From Azorinus chamasolen (Eukaryota; Mollusca; Bivalvia; Cardiida; Solecurtidae), in contig OY755247.1 in assembly GCA_963576725.1 (NCBI GenBank), positions 12,652,534-12,716,533 of the forward strand: DNA of 64,000 bases, in the 5' to 3' direction. Both the position numbers and the translations under genes were made by a program. Every line of letters begins with the position of its first letter. Positions within the stretch are counted from its first letter, which is position 1. Shown here piece by piece: positions 1-13,700 of this stretch. The notes below the pieces were generated by a model. The model worked only from the letters and a program-made list of their open reading frames with translations. It searched no databases and had not been told where the DNA came from.

Positions 1-372
1 TTTATCATAGGTCTTTGCCTAAACCTACTTGTCCCAATAGTTCCGCGGCATTAGGCTATACCGTATAGCTGGCCAATGTAACCTAATAAAAACATGTGTC
101 CATGTAGCAGTTTGCAGGTTGCTTTGTGTCAAACTATTGTCAAAGGATTAGCCAGCGTCATATAGGCTGCATATGTTAGTCTCATTGATGAGCTGCAAGA
201 CAGCGTGCTAATTTTGTGATGGTTGCCGTACGTTATCTAATGAAAGTAGCTCGACATGTACAGTATTAATAACAACACATTTTGTGAAACACTATGCCCC
301 TGATTGTGACAAATATGAATTTGACCCGTAATGTGACATTTAACTGTAATATAACCTTGATTTTAATAAGCC

Positions 373-403
<31 letters not shown>

Positions 404-1557
404 ACACCTATATGTCTCTGGATTAGCCGACTCTGAATTTATCTCCCATTTATACATACATCCACAGGCCTTAGGCAATAAAATGCGATGTCACCGGTAT
501 GTAAGATTCCCTTTGAAAATAGTTCATCATTTCTCATTAGTATCTACCAGAAAGAAGCGTCAGCTTCGCTCCCGAATAGGGATTTTAGTGAAATCGAGCA
601 CTTGTTCGCCAACTATATTGTTTCCGACTAAATAAAAACACGGTTTTCTGAAGGTATTTGCCCCTCGTACTCGCTAAAACGGAGACAAAATGTGGGATAT
701 TTGGTACCAGCGTGTAGATAAAACATTTTATTTTCTATATAATATATATTTGTTTTGTGGTAAAATTCCCCTCCGGTTGAAAATAATTGCAGTTGAAGCG
801 GAGCACCCGAGGATCGGATGGCCCGAGAGTTATTTGCCTTTCTCTTATATAGAATATACGAAATTTCAGCTTTGTCAAAAAACGCCCCAAGCTTTATTTT
901 TTCGGCCCCAAATGTTACAAAACGTCAATTTAGGGACATTTTAACTAATTTTAGACATATTTCATGAGCCTAACGCCTGTGCATACAGCTGTATAGATCT
1001 AGATCTAATTATTTCTGATATAAATTAATTAAGATATATCTAAATAAATTATACAATAAAGCAGACAGATATTTAAAAATGACTCTAATATAAATTGCCG
1101 GGCTTGTCGACTACAAACTGGGATTCTCGAAACCGGTAGGCTAGCCATACTCTAGATCCGCCCCTGTAACTTGCGCGGAATGTGACCGACTGCTTCTGCT
1201 GAAGTTCAGTTTCATGAATGTACCATTTCAGTATGGAGGGTATGTAGGGGGTTAGATTATCGTATTTTAAAGGAGACATCTACCAACGGTCTCATTAATA
1301 ACTCGTCCATATATTTAAGTGTGACTTTGTTCTTATGCGTACATGTATGCTGCACAAACATTCTCCTCCCCAGCTCATTTCCCCAGCCTTTGAAGACCGT
1401 CCAACCCGGTGAATCGTAAAATGTATTCCTACGCCGATGTGATGCACATGTCTTTTATCACGAAATATAGTTCCATGAAACCTTCATGTATTTGTCAATA
1501 AAGATATCATATATTGTCTATTAGAAAATATATATTATAAATTCTCATTTTTTACAG
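1..1557. other. Upstream flank or intron with no gene recognised
   Basis: AT-rich sequence before the first recognised exon. It must be intron at its right edge because a 3' splice site ends at 1557. I looked for an initiating exon and found none I can support. The only clear structure is the microsatellite at 371-408. Confidence 0.5.
371..408. repeat. Poly-C tract plus (CA)n microsatellite
   Basis: Nineteen C residues run directly into about ten CA dinucleotides. Confidence 0.95.
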
Positions 1558-1740
1558 AACATGAGACACAGTTTAGGTTATACATAGGTAATCTGAAACC
1601 AAATACTCCAGAAGAGACGCTGCGCACCCTTCTGGAGGAGCACGACATTGAAGTTGGAAACATTTCAGTGAAAAGGAGCTACGCATTCGTGGACTGTCTT
1701 GATCAAGCTAACGTTGACAGGGCAATCGATAGATTAAACG
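1558..1740 (+). CDS. IGF2BP: IGF2BP exon: RRM1, N-terminal two thirds
   Basis: Acceptor tttacag ends at 1557 and donor gtgagt begins at 1741. The exon opens with two bases of a split codon and ends with one base of the next. It encodes RNP2 (LYIGNL) and RNP1 (YAFVDC) of RRM1. The ATG at 1561 is out of frame and meets a stop after eight codons, so translation must start in an earlier exon. Confidence 0.93.
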
Positions 1741-4700
1741 GTGAGTGACAAAAATGACATGTTTCTTAAATTGTACGACCCTGTTTGCATAGGTAAATGC
1801 AATGTAAAAATGCCGGCCGGTGCAGGCGCATGCTAAAATATCCAAAATGGCTGACCACGTTGTTTTCACGTGGTTGGTATTTTGTTTTCTTTGTTAGATA
1901 GCAAAGAGATAAAGTGTGCAAAACAAGTGCATTTGTTGCATAAAATTATTACCGTATAGTTCAGCTTGGTGTATTCGGTTAATAAGCTAAGTGTTTGGTT
2001 GTTGCTAAATTGCGAAAAGTCAAATGAATTACGCCCACATCGCTTGTCCATTTGGAACTGGAAAATATATCCGGGATTCATATATCCATTTTCAAATGGT
2101 GTTAACTCCATGGTGTATGGGCAGATGCTTTAGTCCTTTCCCTGTTTGAATATTCATTTAAGAAATAGTGACATGAATATTTACTACCAGAATTTATATA
2201 ATTGCTCATGTAGACTGGTGTTCCCAAAGTCCGTGGTACTTAATGGTTTTAAAGTAATATAGATCGAAGGGAGAATTTACTTGTAAAAAAATCAGCATTT
2301 CTGATGACATCCATCCGTTATCTTTGATATGCTTGTTATTACTTTTAAAAAATATCACAGTAATGCTCTGCAGCATGTAGATAAACTAGGTCACTGGCAG
2401 CAATTTGCATTTATGACGTCATACTCGAAGTTCGTGGTATTGAGATCAGAGGCTAATAATTTTATTAGCACTATCAATAGGGCGAATCTCTGTTGGTAAA
2501 CAAACCCGTCGATTTCGCGCATGCGCAGTTAACTGGTGGGCAAAAACACCAATAACGGCATATGTAAAGGCTAGGCAACAGTTAGCCTACACATCATTTA
2601 ACGACTGTGTTGGTTTTGAATTGTTGATTTCTGTACATTTACTGTATCCTCTGACTATAATGACAATTATGTTTTAGTTTCTAAGGATAGATACAACAAG
2701 AAGCTTGAATAAATCGGCCCTATAAACTACCAGCTGAACTTTGAAAAAAAACAACACACACACAAAAAAAACCGATCCCTTGATCTGGCCTTTCTTTGAA
2801 ATGGGAGACATTCTTATATATTTGTTGGACATGCCTGATATTTCGAATAATTTAGATCAACAGTATTTAAAATTTTAATTCTCGTTTTATTTCGATAAGA
2901 TCTAGATAATTAGTTATACAGTCTCATGTCGTTCATTCGTGTGTTGTAAAATGACTTTCTGGCTACTGTACAGTACCGTAGCAGATCTAGTAAAAGTATT
3001 TTAGAATAGATCTAGATCATATCAATCTATATTATCTTTAGAACCATATTTCACAATAACTTACCTTTTTCAATATACATGTATCTAAATCGTTGGGATT
3101 TAATTATGCTTAGCCATAGATCTAATTAGTCAAAACATAGTTGTTCTATTGTTCGGGAAGCTGTTTAACAAATCATAACTTTAGACAATTGGCACATAGT
3201 TTGGTAAAATTTCACAATAGAAGCATTCCTGTTACGTAATAGTTTATAACTTTGTTGATAAGACAGTGTGTGATAGATGGCAGTTCGATCCGTGATCGCT
3301 GATCCTTGTCCCCTGCTGAGAAATTAGGGGATTTACTGACCATCTGGCACCTTTGATCGTTACTGTTTTCCTAGGTCTAGTAAGTAAATTAGCAGTATTT
3401 CGGCTGAGTAAGTAATGTAATAATATAGTCTCCAACTGTCTAACACAATTCATTTTTAGTATTCAAAACATATAGTGTGTATTGTTAGAATCTTTGAATG
3501 CGGTGAATAAAAGTACTGACATTTGCAAAATGTAGACCCAGACAATATACATAGCTAAACAAGCAACCCTCTGATCAGGGTCTTCACTGTTTATTATTCA
3601 AAATCATACACATGTAGCAAATTAAAGTATTTTTATATAATGAATGGGATCTACAGTTAAACAATAACGGGTCATTCCACCTTAAAATTTAAGCATTCAA
3701 AGATGTAACCCTTTCTCTAGTATAAACGTGTGTTCGTGTATTTGCAAACAGCGTAGACACAGATCATACTAGGGTTGCTCTGTTTATTTATGAAATTGTA
3801 ATAGGTCCGACTCTACAGTTTCTACCAACAAAACAATCCTGTCTACAAATGTCATTAGAAACATTACCGTATAAATAGTCATGATATCATTATTTCTTAC
3901 ATGAATACTGAGCAGGGGAAAGGGTTTGTGTATTTTACCAATATTTAACCTTTTTTGATTTTTTGAAAAGCCTATATCTTTCAATTCCACAGGTTGTCAT
4001 GTTAAACTGTTGTTATTTTTGTTACATAGCCGGCAAATAGTTTATTGTAGATCTGTCGTGTTATTTGTTTTGGATGTTTGTATCGTGTATATTCATCTTC
4101 CAGAATCAATTTTCGGTTCGTGACTATGTTTTTACACGTACTATCGATGTAATTATCATCAACGATTGCACCATAATCGTTTTTAATTAATTTTAACAGA
4201 AGTTTTCAAAGTGCTGTCAATGTTTCTGTTATTGTTTACATATCAGCTGTCAGTCTTTTTGCCCACCAAGCTTTTCTCGGCTAAGATAACAGGTGCGCGT
4301 GACGTCACGGCGATTCGCCCTATAAATATATTGTTTAGGGTACAACTGTTAAGAAAAACAAAAAAATGGTCGTGTCTGACCTTATAATGGCAGTCTGGTT
4401 GCAGACGAAGTGAGAGAAATGATAGAGGGTGATAGATCTAGAGTTCAATGAAAATTGACAAAATATTGCGGATTTCGGGGGTTTGTGTGATTTAAAGCGC
4501 ATTTTATTTGATTTTGTGTTTTAACTTACATAAATCGATCCATTTTAGCTATAGGAAATGTTTTTCAATAAGATACGAAAGTAGGTCAAACAGGTTCGTA
4601 TGTTTACGGAAGCAGTGTGACGTAATGCAAATACCACGACGTTCGTGATACCACGACATTCGCGTATAACAGTATACACATAATTCGGTAAATTTGTACA

Positions 4701-7700
4701 GTGCTGTAGAAAGTAGCTGGATGTATTTAATTATAAATTCAAAAGCAACCAGAGCAGACCCTGATCAGATTGCTTCTACAGGAGCCATCTGATCTGGGTT
4801 TACTCTGTTTGCAAATGCTTGAAAAGGCATTTAATGAAGGAAAGGGTTAAATGAAACATTTCAGCATGGATCAAAATTTACTTGCATTATTTACCCTACT
4901 GTCCATTTCAATTTACTTTGTCACTGAATTTGAATCGAGAATTTTGTTCATTTCTTACGGGATCGAGATCAAATTTAAACCACTTGTGTCATCGTTTTTC
5001 AGGAACTCTGTGTCCCGAGTTTCCCTTGAATCCATCTTTAAATAAAGATTTCATGCATAAAAACAATGTTTTCCCATTACGTTCATTTCAAATTGCAAAT
5101 GGCGGACGATTGGCGTCGAGTGGAACATTTGAATTTAACTACGGGTAATTAACTAATTATAGCTCTTAAAAGTTGATGTCATACACGAAATTACGTCTTT
5201 TATTTCATATCAGTATGCAATTCACCCCTCATGATCCATACATACGGCAGCCATTTGCAAAGAAACAACTGATCAAATTAGCATGTAGAAAATGCATCAA
5301 ATGAAGTATATTTAAGGTCAGTCTGACTCGAAATGAAAAAAATATCGACTAAAATTCAGTGACAAAGTAAATTGAAATGGACAGTAGGTATTCTGAAAAC
5401 TTCAGCAAATATTCCAGACTGAGATTAAATGGCAATGAAGGAGCATTATGAATAGGTTCAGCTTTATTTGTTTAATTTAAATTAAACAAAGGTGAGCTCT
5501 GAATTAAATGGTCCGCAGATGCCAGGGGATCGTGTCTGAATATTTCGGGTAAATATGGTTTTGCACTTGCAGGTCATCAGTTCTCAGGATCTGAAAAGAT
5601 GCAGGTTGAGCCTTCAATTGGTCGCCGCAAGTAAGTTTATCAGTTTATCCTAATAAAGTGCATATTTATGCAAAAACCAGACAATATCAAATTATCAATA
5701 TTGTGTCAATTTTTGCAGTTGTATCCAGAGCTTCAGATAAGATGCGTAATTAAAAACATTTTGAAGAATAACTCCTTTATTTCTCCACCAAACCCTTTAA
5801 TGTGACCACTCTTTCTTCTTTCCGTTACTTCACTCCATCATTAATGATGATTATGTGAAGGGAAGATTCTAAAGAATGGTCACAGTATAGGGTTTGGTGG
5901 AGAAATTGCGATTTTAGGATTTGGTTACACTTTTATCTGTAGCTCTTGTGTATCTATATTATAGATGATTCCAAGAAAACTGCTTGTGCTCACAGATATC
6001 TGTTGATAATTTCCACAACAAATTGCAGGCTAGACTGCACAAATTTACGGATTTGTATTTGTTTCTATGAATGTGTAGATATTGGAAGGGGGGTATTAGC
6101 CTCCAAACTTAAGTTACAATTAAATTTTGTTATCAATAAAAAAATTCTTGCCTTATAATCATCCTCAAATTATATGTGACAGATAATATAGCAACTTACT
6201 TGAATACTTCTTGGCCACTGTTCCATGCTTCCATATCTGAATGTAAATATCAACAAGTTGAAAAAGTAAATCTTGGTCTGTTCCATGCCCGTATCAGGAT
6301 CAGCACATTTAGATATTGGTCTGATCAAATCACTGGTTCAGTACTGATGTTTAAATTTGTATTCATTTTTTTTAGGCGCACAAACAAAATCCAGATTAGG
6401 AATTTGCCAGCGTACATTGCAAAGGATGAAATAGAAGCACAAGTAGGACCAGTGCAGAAGTTTGAACATGGTAAGCAAACTGGTCTGCTTTACTAGCAGA
6501 CTAGCAGTAGTTTGCCTTCTATCAATGCTGTTCATTGAATGTTCAACCAGTTACTTCATTAAACACCTTTTCACACTTGCAAACAGTCGACCTAGATCAG
6601 ATGGTTAGGAGCCATCTGACCAGGGTCTGCTCTGTTTGCCTATTAAATAATATGGATATGATTCTACAGGTTCTGCAATGTTGAAAATATTGCTTTTTAA
6701 TAAGACATCATAAATTTTTAATAAGACGTCTTGCATGATCTGAAACTCCATTGAGGGACTAAGTTGTTGTGTCACCTGCCGAGAGGCAGTGCATCACTTA
6801 GGGATCACTTTTCCGTCGTCTGTCTGTCTGTCACACTTTCTTTTTCTTGGCTGTCATTTCTAAACTAATCATTATAGAGCTTTCAAATTTCACATGTGTC
6901 TTCCTCTCATTGAGGACCATTGATGTAACTAAGGTCCATCACTCTGCATGCAATACTTTTTTAGTTAATTATATTCCCCTTTGTTCTGATTTTCGTCCCA
7001 CTTTCTGTTTTTGGCTGTCATTTCTAAACTAATCATTATACAGCTTTCAAATTTCACATGTGGCTTCCTCTCATTTAGGACCATTGATATAACTAAGGTC
7101 CATCACTCTGCATGCAATACTTATTTAGTTGTTCTCCTTTGTTCTGATTTTGGCACTCCAACATATTAACAGTTTTTGTGTCAGATGCGAGCAGGTGATA
7201 CATGTGTTCTTCCAAACACTCTTGTTATCTGATTTTCACCAAACTTGAGAAAATGTGATAATACCATTCCACATAGTTTATTCAGCATTCAAAGGTTTAA
7301 GAAGGAATGCATGTTCTTGTACTCTTTCTTGTTTTGCAGTTGGTTCTGAGGGACTTGTTTATGCTACCTTTGAAAGCCCAGAGTCAGCATTGCAGTAAGT
7401 TTTATTGTATTATTTACCAAGTCTAATCAAAGAATTAATTCATGAAATAAAAGTTTTTGTGTAATACTAAATGTAATGTCATAGTTGAACTGATTTAAGC
7501 TGATAAGAGCACTTGTGTGTAGGTTTTGAACTTGGGGATCCAATATAACACTCACTAAATCACTAAGGAAATAATTATTATCACTAAAACTCACCAGTAC
7601 TACTTGGGTTTTAGCCAGTAACAATTTTTGGCACTTGCATTTTTTTTGTAAGTGGCAAAAAAGGATAAATTTTATCCCTGCAAATATCTCCAATCTTAGC

Positions 7701-10700
7701 CCTTCCCAATCTTTGTCTGGACAAAGTATTTCCCTTGAAAAACAAAACAAACAAATAAAAGTGCAATGTGAACATTAAAATTCACTGTTTCTGTCTGTCC
7801 AGCTGTCTGTTTTCTTCAGGATTGCCACACATTGGGGAAATTGAAATTTGTTCAAGGTCAGGGAATTTGGAGAATTGTCAGTGAAATTTGAAAATACATG
7901 TAAATACAGGGAATCATCTGGGAATTTTGAAGAAAAAAAGTAGGGATATTAACAATTAATCAGTTAACCATTATAACCTCAGTTAACCGATTTCGCTTTT
8001 CCTTCAAAAGGTTAACCTGAAAAGATAAAATTTGGAATTTCGATAAAAATAAGTTTGCTGCACGTAAGTAGCATACGACATCTCCACCGTTCCCTTTAAC
8101 TGCCTTGACATTAGGGGCGACTATTGAGGCCAAAATGACTATCACGATACTATTACGATAGTCAAAATACTATCACGATACTATTGCAATTGTTCAGAAA
8201 CTATTGCAATACTATCACGATAGTTTTTTCTCAAACTTATAACTGTAGGATAGTGGATCAAAATAACTAGATCAGCATTTTTAGCTCACCTGAGCTGGAG
8301 GCTCAGGATGAGCTATTGTGATCACGATCCGTCCCGCTTCCGTCCACATTTTCAAACAACATCTCCTCTGAAACCGCTGACCCAATTTTAACCAAATTTT
8401 GTCAGAAGCATCAGTGGCTATGGGGAACGAAATGTTGTTCACATTATGACCCCTGGACCAAAAATGGCCCCGCCCAAGGGCTTATCAGTTTTTCATGCGA
8501 AAATCTTTCAAAATCATCTTCTCTGAAACTGTAAGGCCTAGACCTTTGATATTTGGTTGTAGCATGGTCTAATGGTCCTCTACAAAGATTGTTCAAATTA
8601 TGACACCCGGGCAAAAAATGGCCGCGCCCAAGGGCTTATCAATTTTTCATAAGTATGAAAATCTTTAAAAATCTTCTGAAACTGCAAGGCCTAGACCTTT
8701 GATGTTTGGTATGTAACATGATCTATTGGTCCTCTACGAATATGTAGCTTTGGCTTGTGGTCCTCTGCCAAGAATGTTCAACTTATGACTCTGACCTCTG
8801 GGCGAAACTTGGCCCTGCCTTGGGGCTTATCAGTTTTTCATGGGAAAAATATAAAATATTATTTTTCTCTGAAATCATAAGGCTTAGACCTTTAATTAAT
8901 GGCATACTGCTTTGCCGTGTGGTTCTCTACTAAGATTGTACAAATGATGACTTCTTGGTCAAAAATGGCCTTGCCCCTGGGGTTATCTCGGGTGAGCACT
9001 TCAGGGTCTCCTGGCCCTCTTGTTTTAGATCATCTGAGCCCAAGGCTCAGATGAGCTATTGTGACCGTGATCCGTCCATCATCTGTCCACATTTTCAAAC
9101 GACATCTCTGAAACTGCTGACCCGATTTTAACCAAATTTTGTCAGAAGCATCAGTGGGGACGAAATATTGTTCACATTATGACCCCCGGACCAAAAATGG
9201 CCCTGCCCAAGATCTTTAAAAATCCCCGGGACTTATCAGTTTTCATAGGAAAATCTTTAAAAATCTTCTCTGAAACTGTAAGGCCAAAAGCTTTGATGTT
9301 TGGTATGTAGCATGATCTAACGGTCCACTACAAAGATTGTTCAAATTATGACCCCCGGACCAAAAATGGCCCTGTCCCGGGGCTTACCAGTTTTTCATAA
9401 GATTTTTTTTTAAATTCTTCTGATGAATGTGTAAGGCCTAGAACTTTTATATTTGGTATGTAGCATGAGACTAATGGTCCTCTACAAATATTGTTCAAAT
9501 TATGACCCCTGGGTTGAAAATGGCCCGTCCCAGGGCTTTTCAGTTTTTCATAGGAAAATCTTTAAAAGTCTGATGAAACTAAAAAGCCCAGACCTTTTAT
9601 GTTTGGTAGACATCATTATTTGATAGTCCCCCAGGCCAAAATGGCCTCTCCCCAGGGTTCATCAATTTTATATAGACTTGTATAAGAAAACCTATTAAGA
9701 TCTTTTTTCTGAAACCATAAGGCCAATACCTTTAATATTTGACATGCAGCTTAACCATATAGTCCTCTATCAAGATTGTACAAATTATGACCCGTTTGTT
9801 AAAAATGGCCCCGCCCTGGGGCATATTAATTTTTCATAGACTTACTAATGCAGAATGTTCAACTTACCACCCGACCCCCGGGAGAAACTTTGCCCTGCCA
9901 TTTGGCTTATCAGTTTTCCATGGGGAAAATAATTATAAAATATTATTTTTCTCTGAAATCATAAGGCTTAGACCTTTAATTAATGGCATGCAGCTTTGCC
10001 TTATGGTTCTCTACCAAGGTTGTATAAATGATGACCTTTGGGTAAAAACTGGCCCCATCCCAAGGGTTATCTTAGGTGAGCGCTTCTTGTTTTTTCAAAG
10101 TTTCAATGTAATGAATCAATTGTAGTTTATTCGTAGGGCCGTCATCGTAACTTGCGATATCGGTGAATCGTCGATTTCAAAGTTCCGATGATATATCGAT
10201 ACAGAATTTCCAAGTATCGATACATTTTTAATGAAAAAACTAGAATAAACCCTGACTCAATGTGTTTTGCGTCGTATCCATCTGTTTGTTTATTATTGCT
10301 CCAGTTCACTTTTCATTTACGGTGTTTGACGACATTAAAAACTAAGGCTTGGGTTTGCACTTAATCCGGGTCAGTTTCGTGAGATGAATACAGTATGCAG
10401 CCCATATAAAAGCTCATGTGTTACTCGGACTGATCTTAAGAAAACCTTGTATTCACTTAAATAAAGTCAAATGGATCAAAACGTGATGAAAGTAACGCTA
10501 CATGAACATACATTATCGTAGAACCTGCAGTTTACACAGCATCGCGAACCTGCGTCAGTGAATTTACCCTTCCCCATTCCAAGCAACAACAACAACAACA
10601 ATGGCGACCAACGTTCCGGATTTGAGGAGTTTAGCTCAAAAACCTCGAAAAACGGAGTGACGTTTGAACAAAAGTCAACTTTCTGAAGTTCAATGATGAT

Positions 10701-13700
10701 TTGCATAAATCCAAAGTCATATGCAAACTCTGCAGAGTTGTCCTACTGTACAGCGGTAATAACACAAATATTCATTCGCATGTCAACAGAAATCATTGGT
10801 CAGTGAGTACAGTAACTGTTGAGTGCTTGAGGTTGCGAAGTAATTGTTTGCAATACCCTTATGGTTTATGCTGTTTTCATTTAAGGCAACAACTAATAGA
10901 TAAACTCCTCAAACTCCGGAATGGTTGATATAATCGATGCAGAGTAGACTCAATGTGAACTACCTGACCAATCTTGGAATTCTCTGTTCGACATGTCATT
11001 GAAATTAATATCTATAAGGAAAGGTTATAAGCTGTTATTTCCACATTACCTTGGTATTTTTGTTACAAGAATCAACTATTTATAACAAACTCAGGAAGAG
11101 CTTATCTTTTTATTTTATTCTAATGACATTTGCTAGGTGAAGCAGTTAATTCTACACGTTTTACCTGAGAATTTGTAGTGGTTTTGAGTTAATTCCCTTA
11201 AATAGTAAATCCAACCGATATATCGATATATCGTCGATATTTGAGTCATCGATGTATCGATACAGCGAGGCCAATCAATGACAGCCCTATTTATTCGATA
11301 TGTCATTTGTTTCAGAGCAGCAGAAAGACTTGATGGTGTAGACTTCAATGGCTCTGTCATTAAGGTAGGTTTTCATATACTGTACTGTTTGTATTATGGA
11401 TCTTGATATCTGGCTTTGTGCTGAACCCCCACCCCACCCCCGCATACTCGGATTCCTACCTTTTGCGCCTTTCTACGCCTTTGCAAACACAGTAGACCCA
11501 GATCAGACAGCTCATGTATGAGTCATCTACTCGATTTGCTTATGATATAATGCAGATATAATTCTACAGTTTCTGCCTTGGCCAATACTTCCTGTGTCCA
11601 TGTGCTTTCTTATTAATATTCATGATATTTATTTCCTTTATGAATATTCATGGTGTAAAAGGTTAAAAGGCAAAACTAAGAATTAAAATATGAAATTTGA
11701 AAGCTTGTACATATTGTAACTCCCTTGCACCCAGTTTGTGACTTTTTGATTGCCTATAAACAAACAATTTGGAACCATTTGAGATGGTGAGTAACTGTAT
11801 CTCTACACAATCCAACCTGTTTGATTCTCAAATCTTTCTTTAACCTATTCCCTCGTAGGCTATTTTTAGATCAACCTCTTTAAATAATTCTACCGAAAAC
11901 GGGCATTTACTAGAGAAAGAATTGTGTTGTTTGAAACCATAGAGCATATGCTCCTATGAAACAAACGCTCTTTTTATCACAATGGTTTCAAAAAGTGACT
12001 TTTACAGAGGCGTCAAAAGGTGTCAGTATGAGGGAATGGGTTGAGAACAACACGGGGAAGAAAAGAAAATGCTAAGAATTTGTAGAATATGAGAAATTAT
12101 CAAATATTCTCTGTATGTAGAACTTTTTCGTAAATGAAATTATTGCTTATATGCAGGCTGAGCTTGTTAGTAAGAGAGGGCCCCCAAGAGAGCAGACCAG
12201 GGGACCAGGACTAAGAGGACCACCCAACCCACCGAGTGGACCACCTGCTAACCCACAGGCCCCAGAAATTCCTCTAAGGTCAGTGAGTATATTGTGATTC
12301 CCGCCAGCCTTTTCACAGGGGTCAGGTCTTGAAAATTCTTTGCAAACACAATTTAAAACAAATATAACACACAATGTCATCAAACCTGGCATGCTTTGTC
12401 CAAATGCAGGGTGAGAAATTTCCAGATTTGATACTACAGTGGAGTTAAAATTCTGGAAATTTTCTTGTTTTTCAATCATTTGGTCATTTTCAAACCCTAG
12501 GAACAAGTGGTTTGAATTTTTACTTGCCCTGTGTCAAAATGTACTTGTCCTGGACAACGGGCAATTTAATTTGTTGTTGGATCATATAAGTAAGTAAATT
12601 GTTTATTACAGTGACATGCATTACAACAATACGTACATGTCTTGTTAATAGACGAATAAATTGAGCAACTTGGCATAGTGTAGTAATCATTTTGATAAAT
12701 ACCTTTAATTATGTATAGTAAATCCTCCAGACTTTTCAGAATTGCTTGTTTAATACTGTCACCTGTGACTAGCAGGAATATGTTTTACTAAGCACCTATC
12801 TTTAACCAGGACACTGCTGCTCGGCTTAGTGATGCTCTTGTTTTACATTACTATTTTGTCATTCTCGCTAAAAAAGGATCTCTTCTTTGACAGGATTGTC
12901 GTGGGGAGCGAGTTTGTTGGTGCTATCATTGGCAGAAGTGGTCAAACCATACAACAAATCACAGACAAGTGCAGGGCAAGGTAAGTTGATTACTTTTTTG
13001 ATTATTTTCTGAAATATTCAAATGTGTAATGCATATAATGTGTGTTGACTTGCACATTTAATTCGTGTTAATTTCATTAGTCAACTTATTATGTATATAG
13101 AAATTTTGTATTTTGACGTTTTGTTTAAGTAATAAAATGTCAATTTACTAAAACTATTGTTTTTATTTCCCCAAATAAAATTGTTCTGCCATAGATGGGG
13201 GTTTGTGAGAGTTTTGTGCAAAATTTGTTGAGGCTTTGTAATTATTCTTACTATTTTGGGAACCTGTGCACCTGTAATATGCTCGTCAAAAGATTGGTCA
13301 TATTATGTGAATATCAACTTGTTTGGATCGTTTGGCAAAACTTGAGTTTAAGTTGCTAACCAATTAATTATTGGGAATGTCTAAAAGTGTTTGATTTTCA
13401 ATTAATGTGTCAGGAGAAACGTAAGAATGTATATATGATGAAAATGGCAAATTTCAGACTAGAGTCTCTGATACCTGATGATTGTCATCTCTGACGAGTT
13501 TACTTGTAAGGTTTTGTTGCTGTGTGTTAGATGAAAATAGTCAAGCCTATTTAAGATGTCTTGTTATATTTCAGGGTGGATGTACATCGTTCTGATGCCA
13601 TGATGCCACCTCCAGAAACGGTAAGTAATATTTTTATGCCCCCTGATCTAAATCTGGGGGGGGGGGCATATTGTTTTTAGCTCATCTGTTTCGAAGAAAT

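Noticed and set aside
294..635. 113-codon frame over the poly-C/CA tract
   Set aside because: It is driven by the microsatellite, with no splice context or recognisable domain.
1561..1590. ATG at the beginning of the first exon as the start codon
   Set aside because: It is out of the RRM1 frame and stops after eight codons. The acceptor at 1557 and the split codon show an upstream exon.
12147..12506. 119-codon minus-strand frame with a Gly/Pro-rich end
   Set aside because: It is the antisense shadow of the exon 6 Gly/Pro linker.
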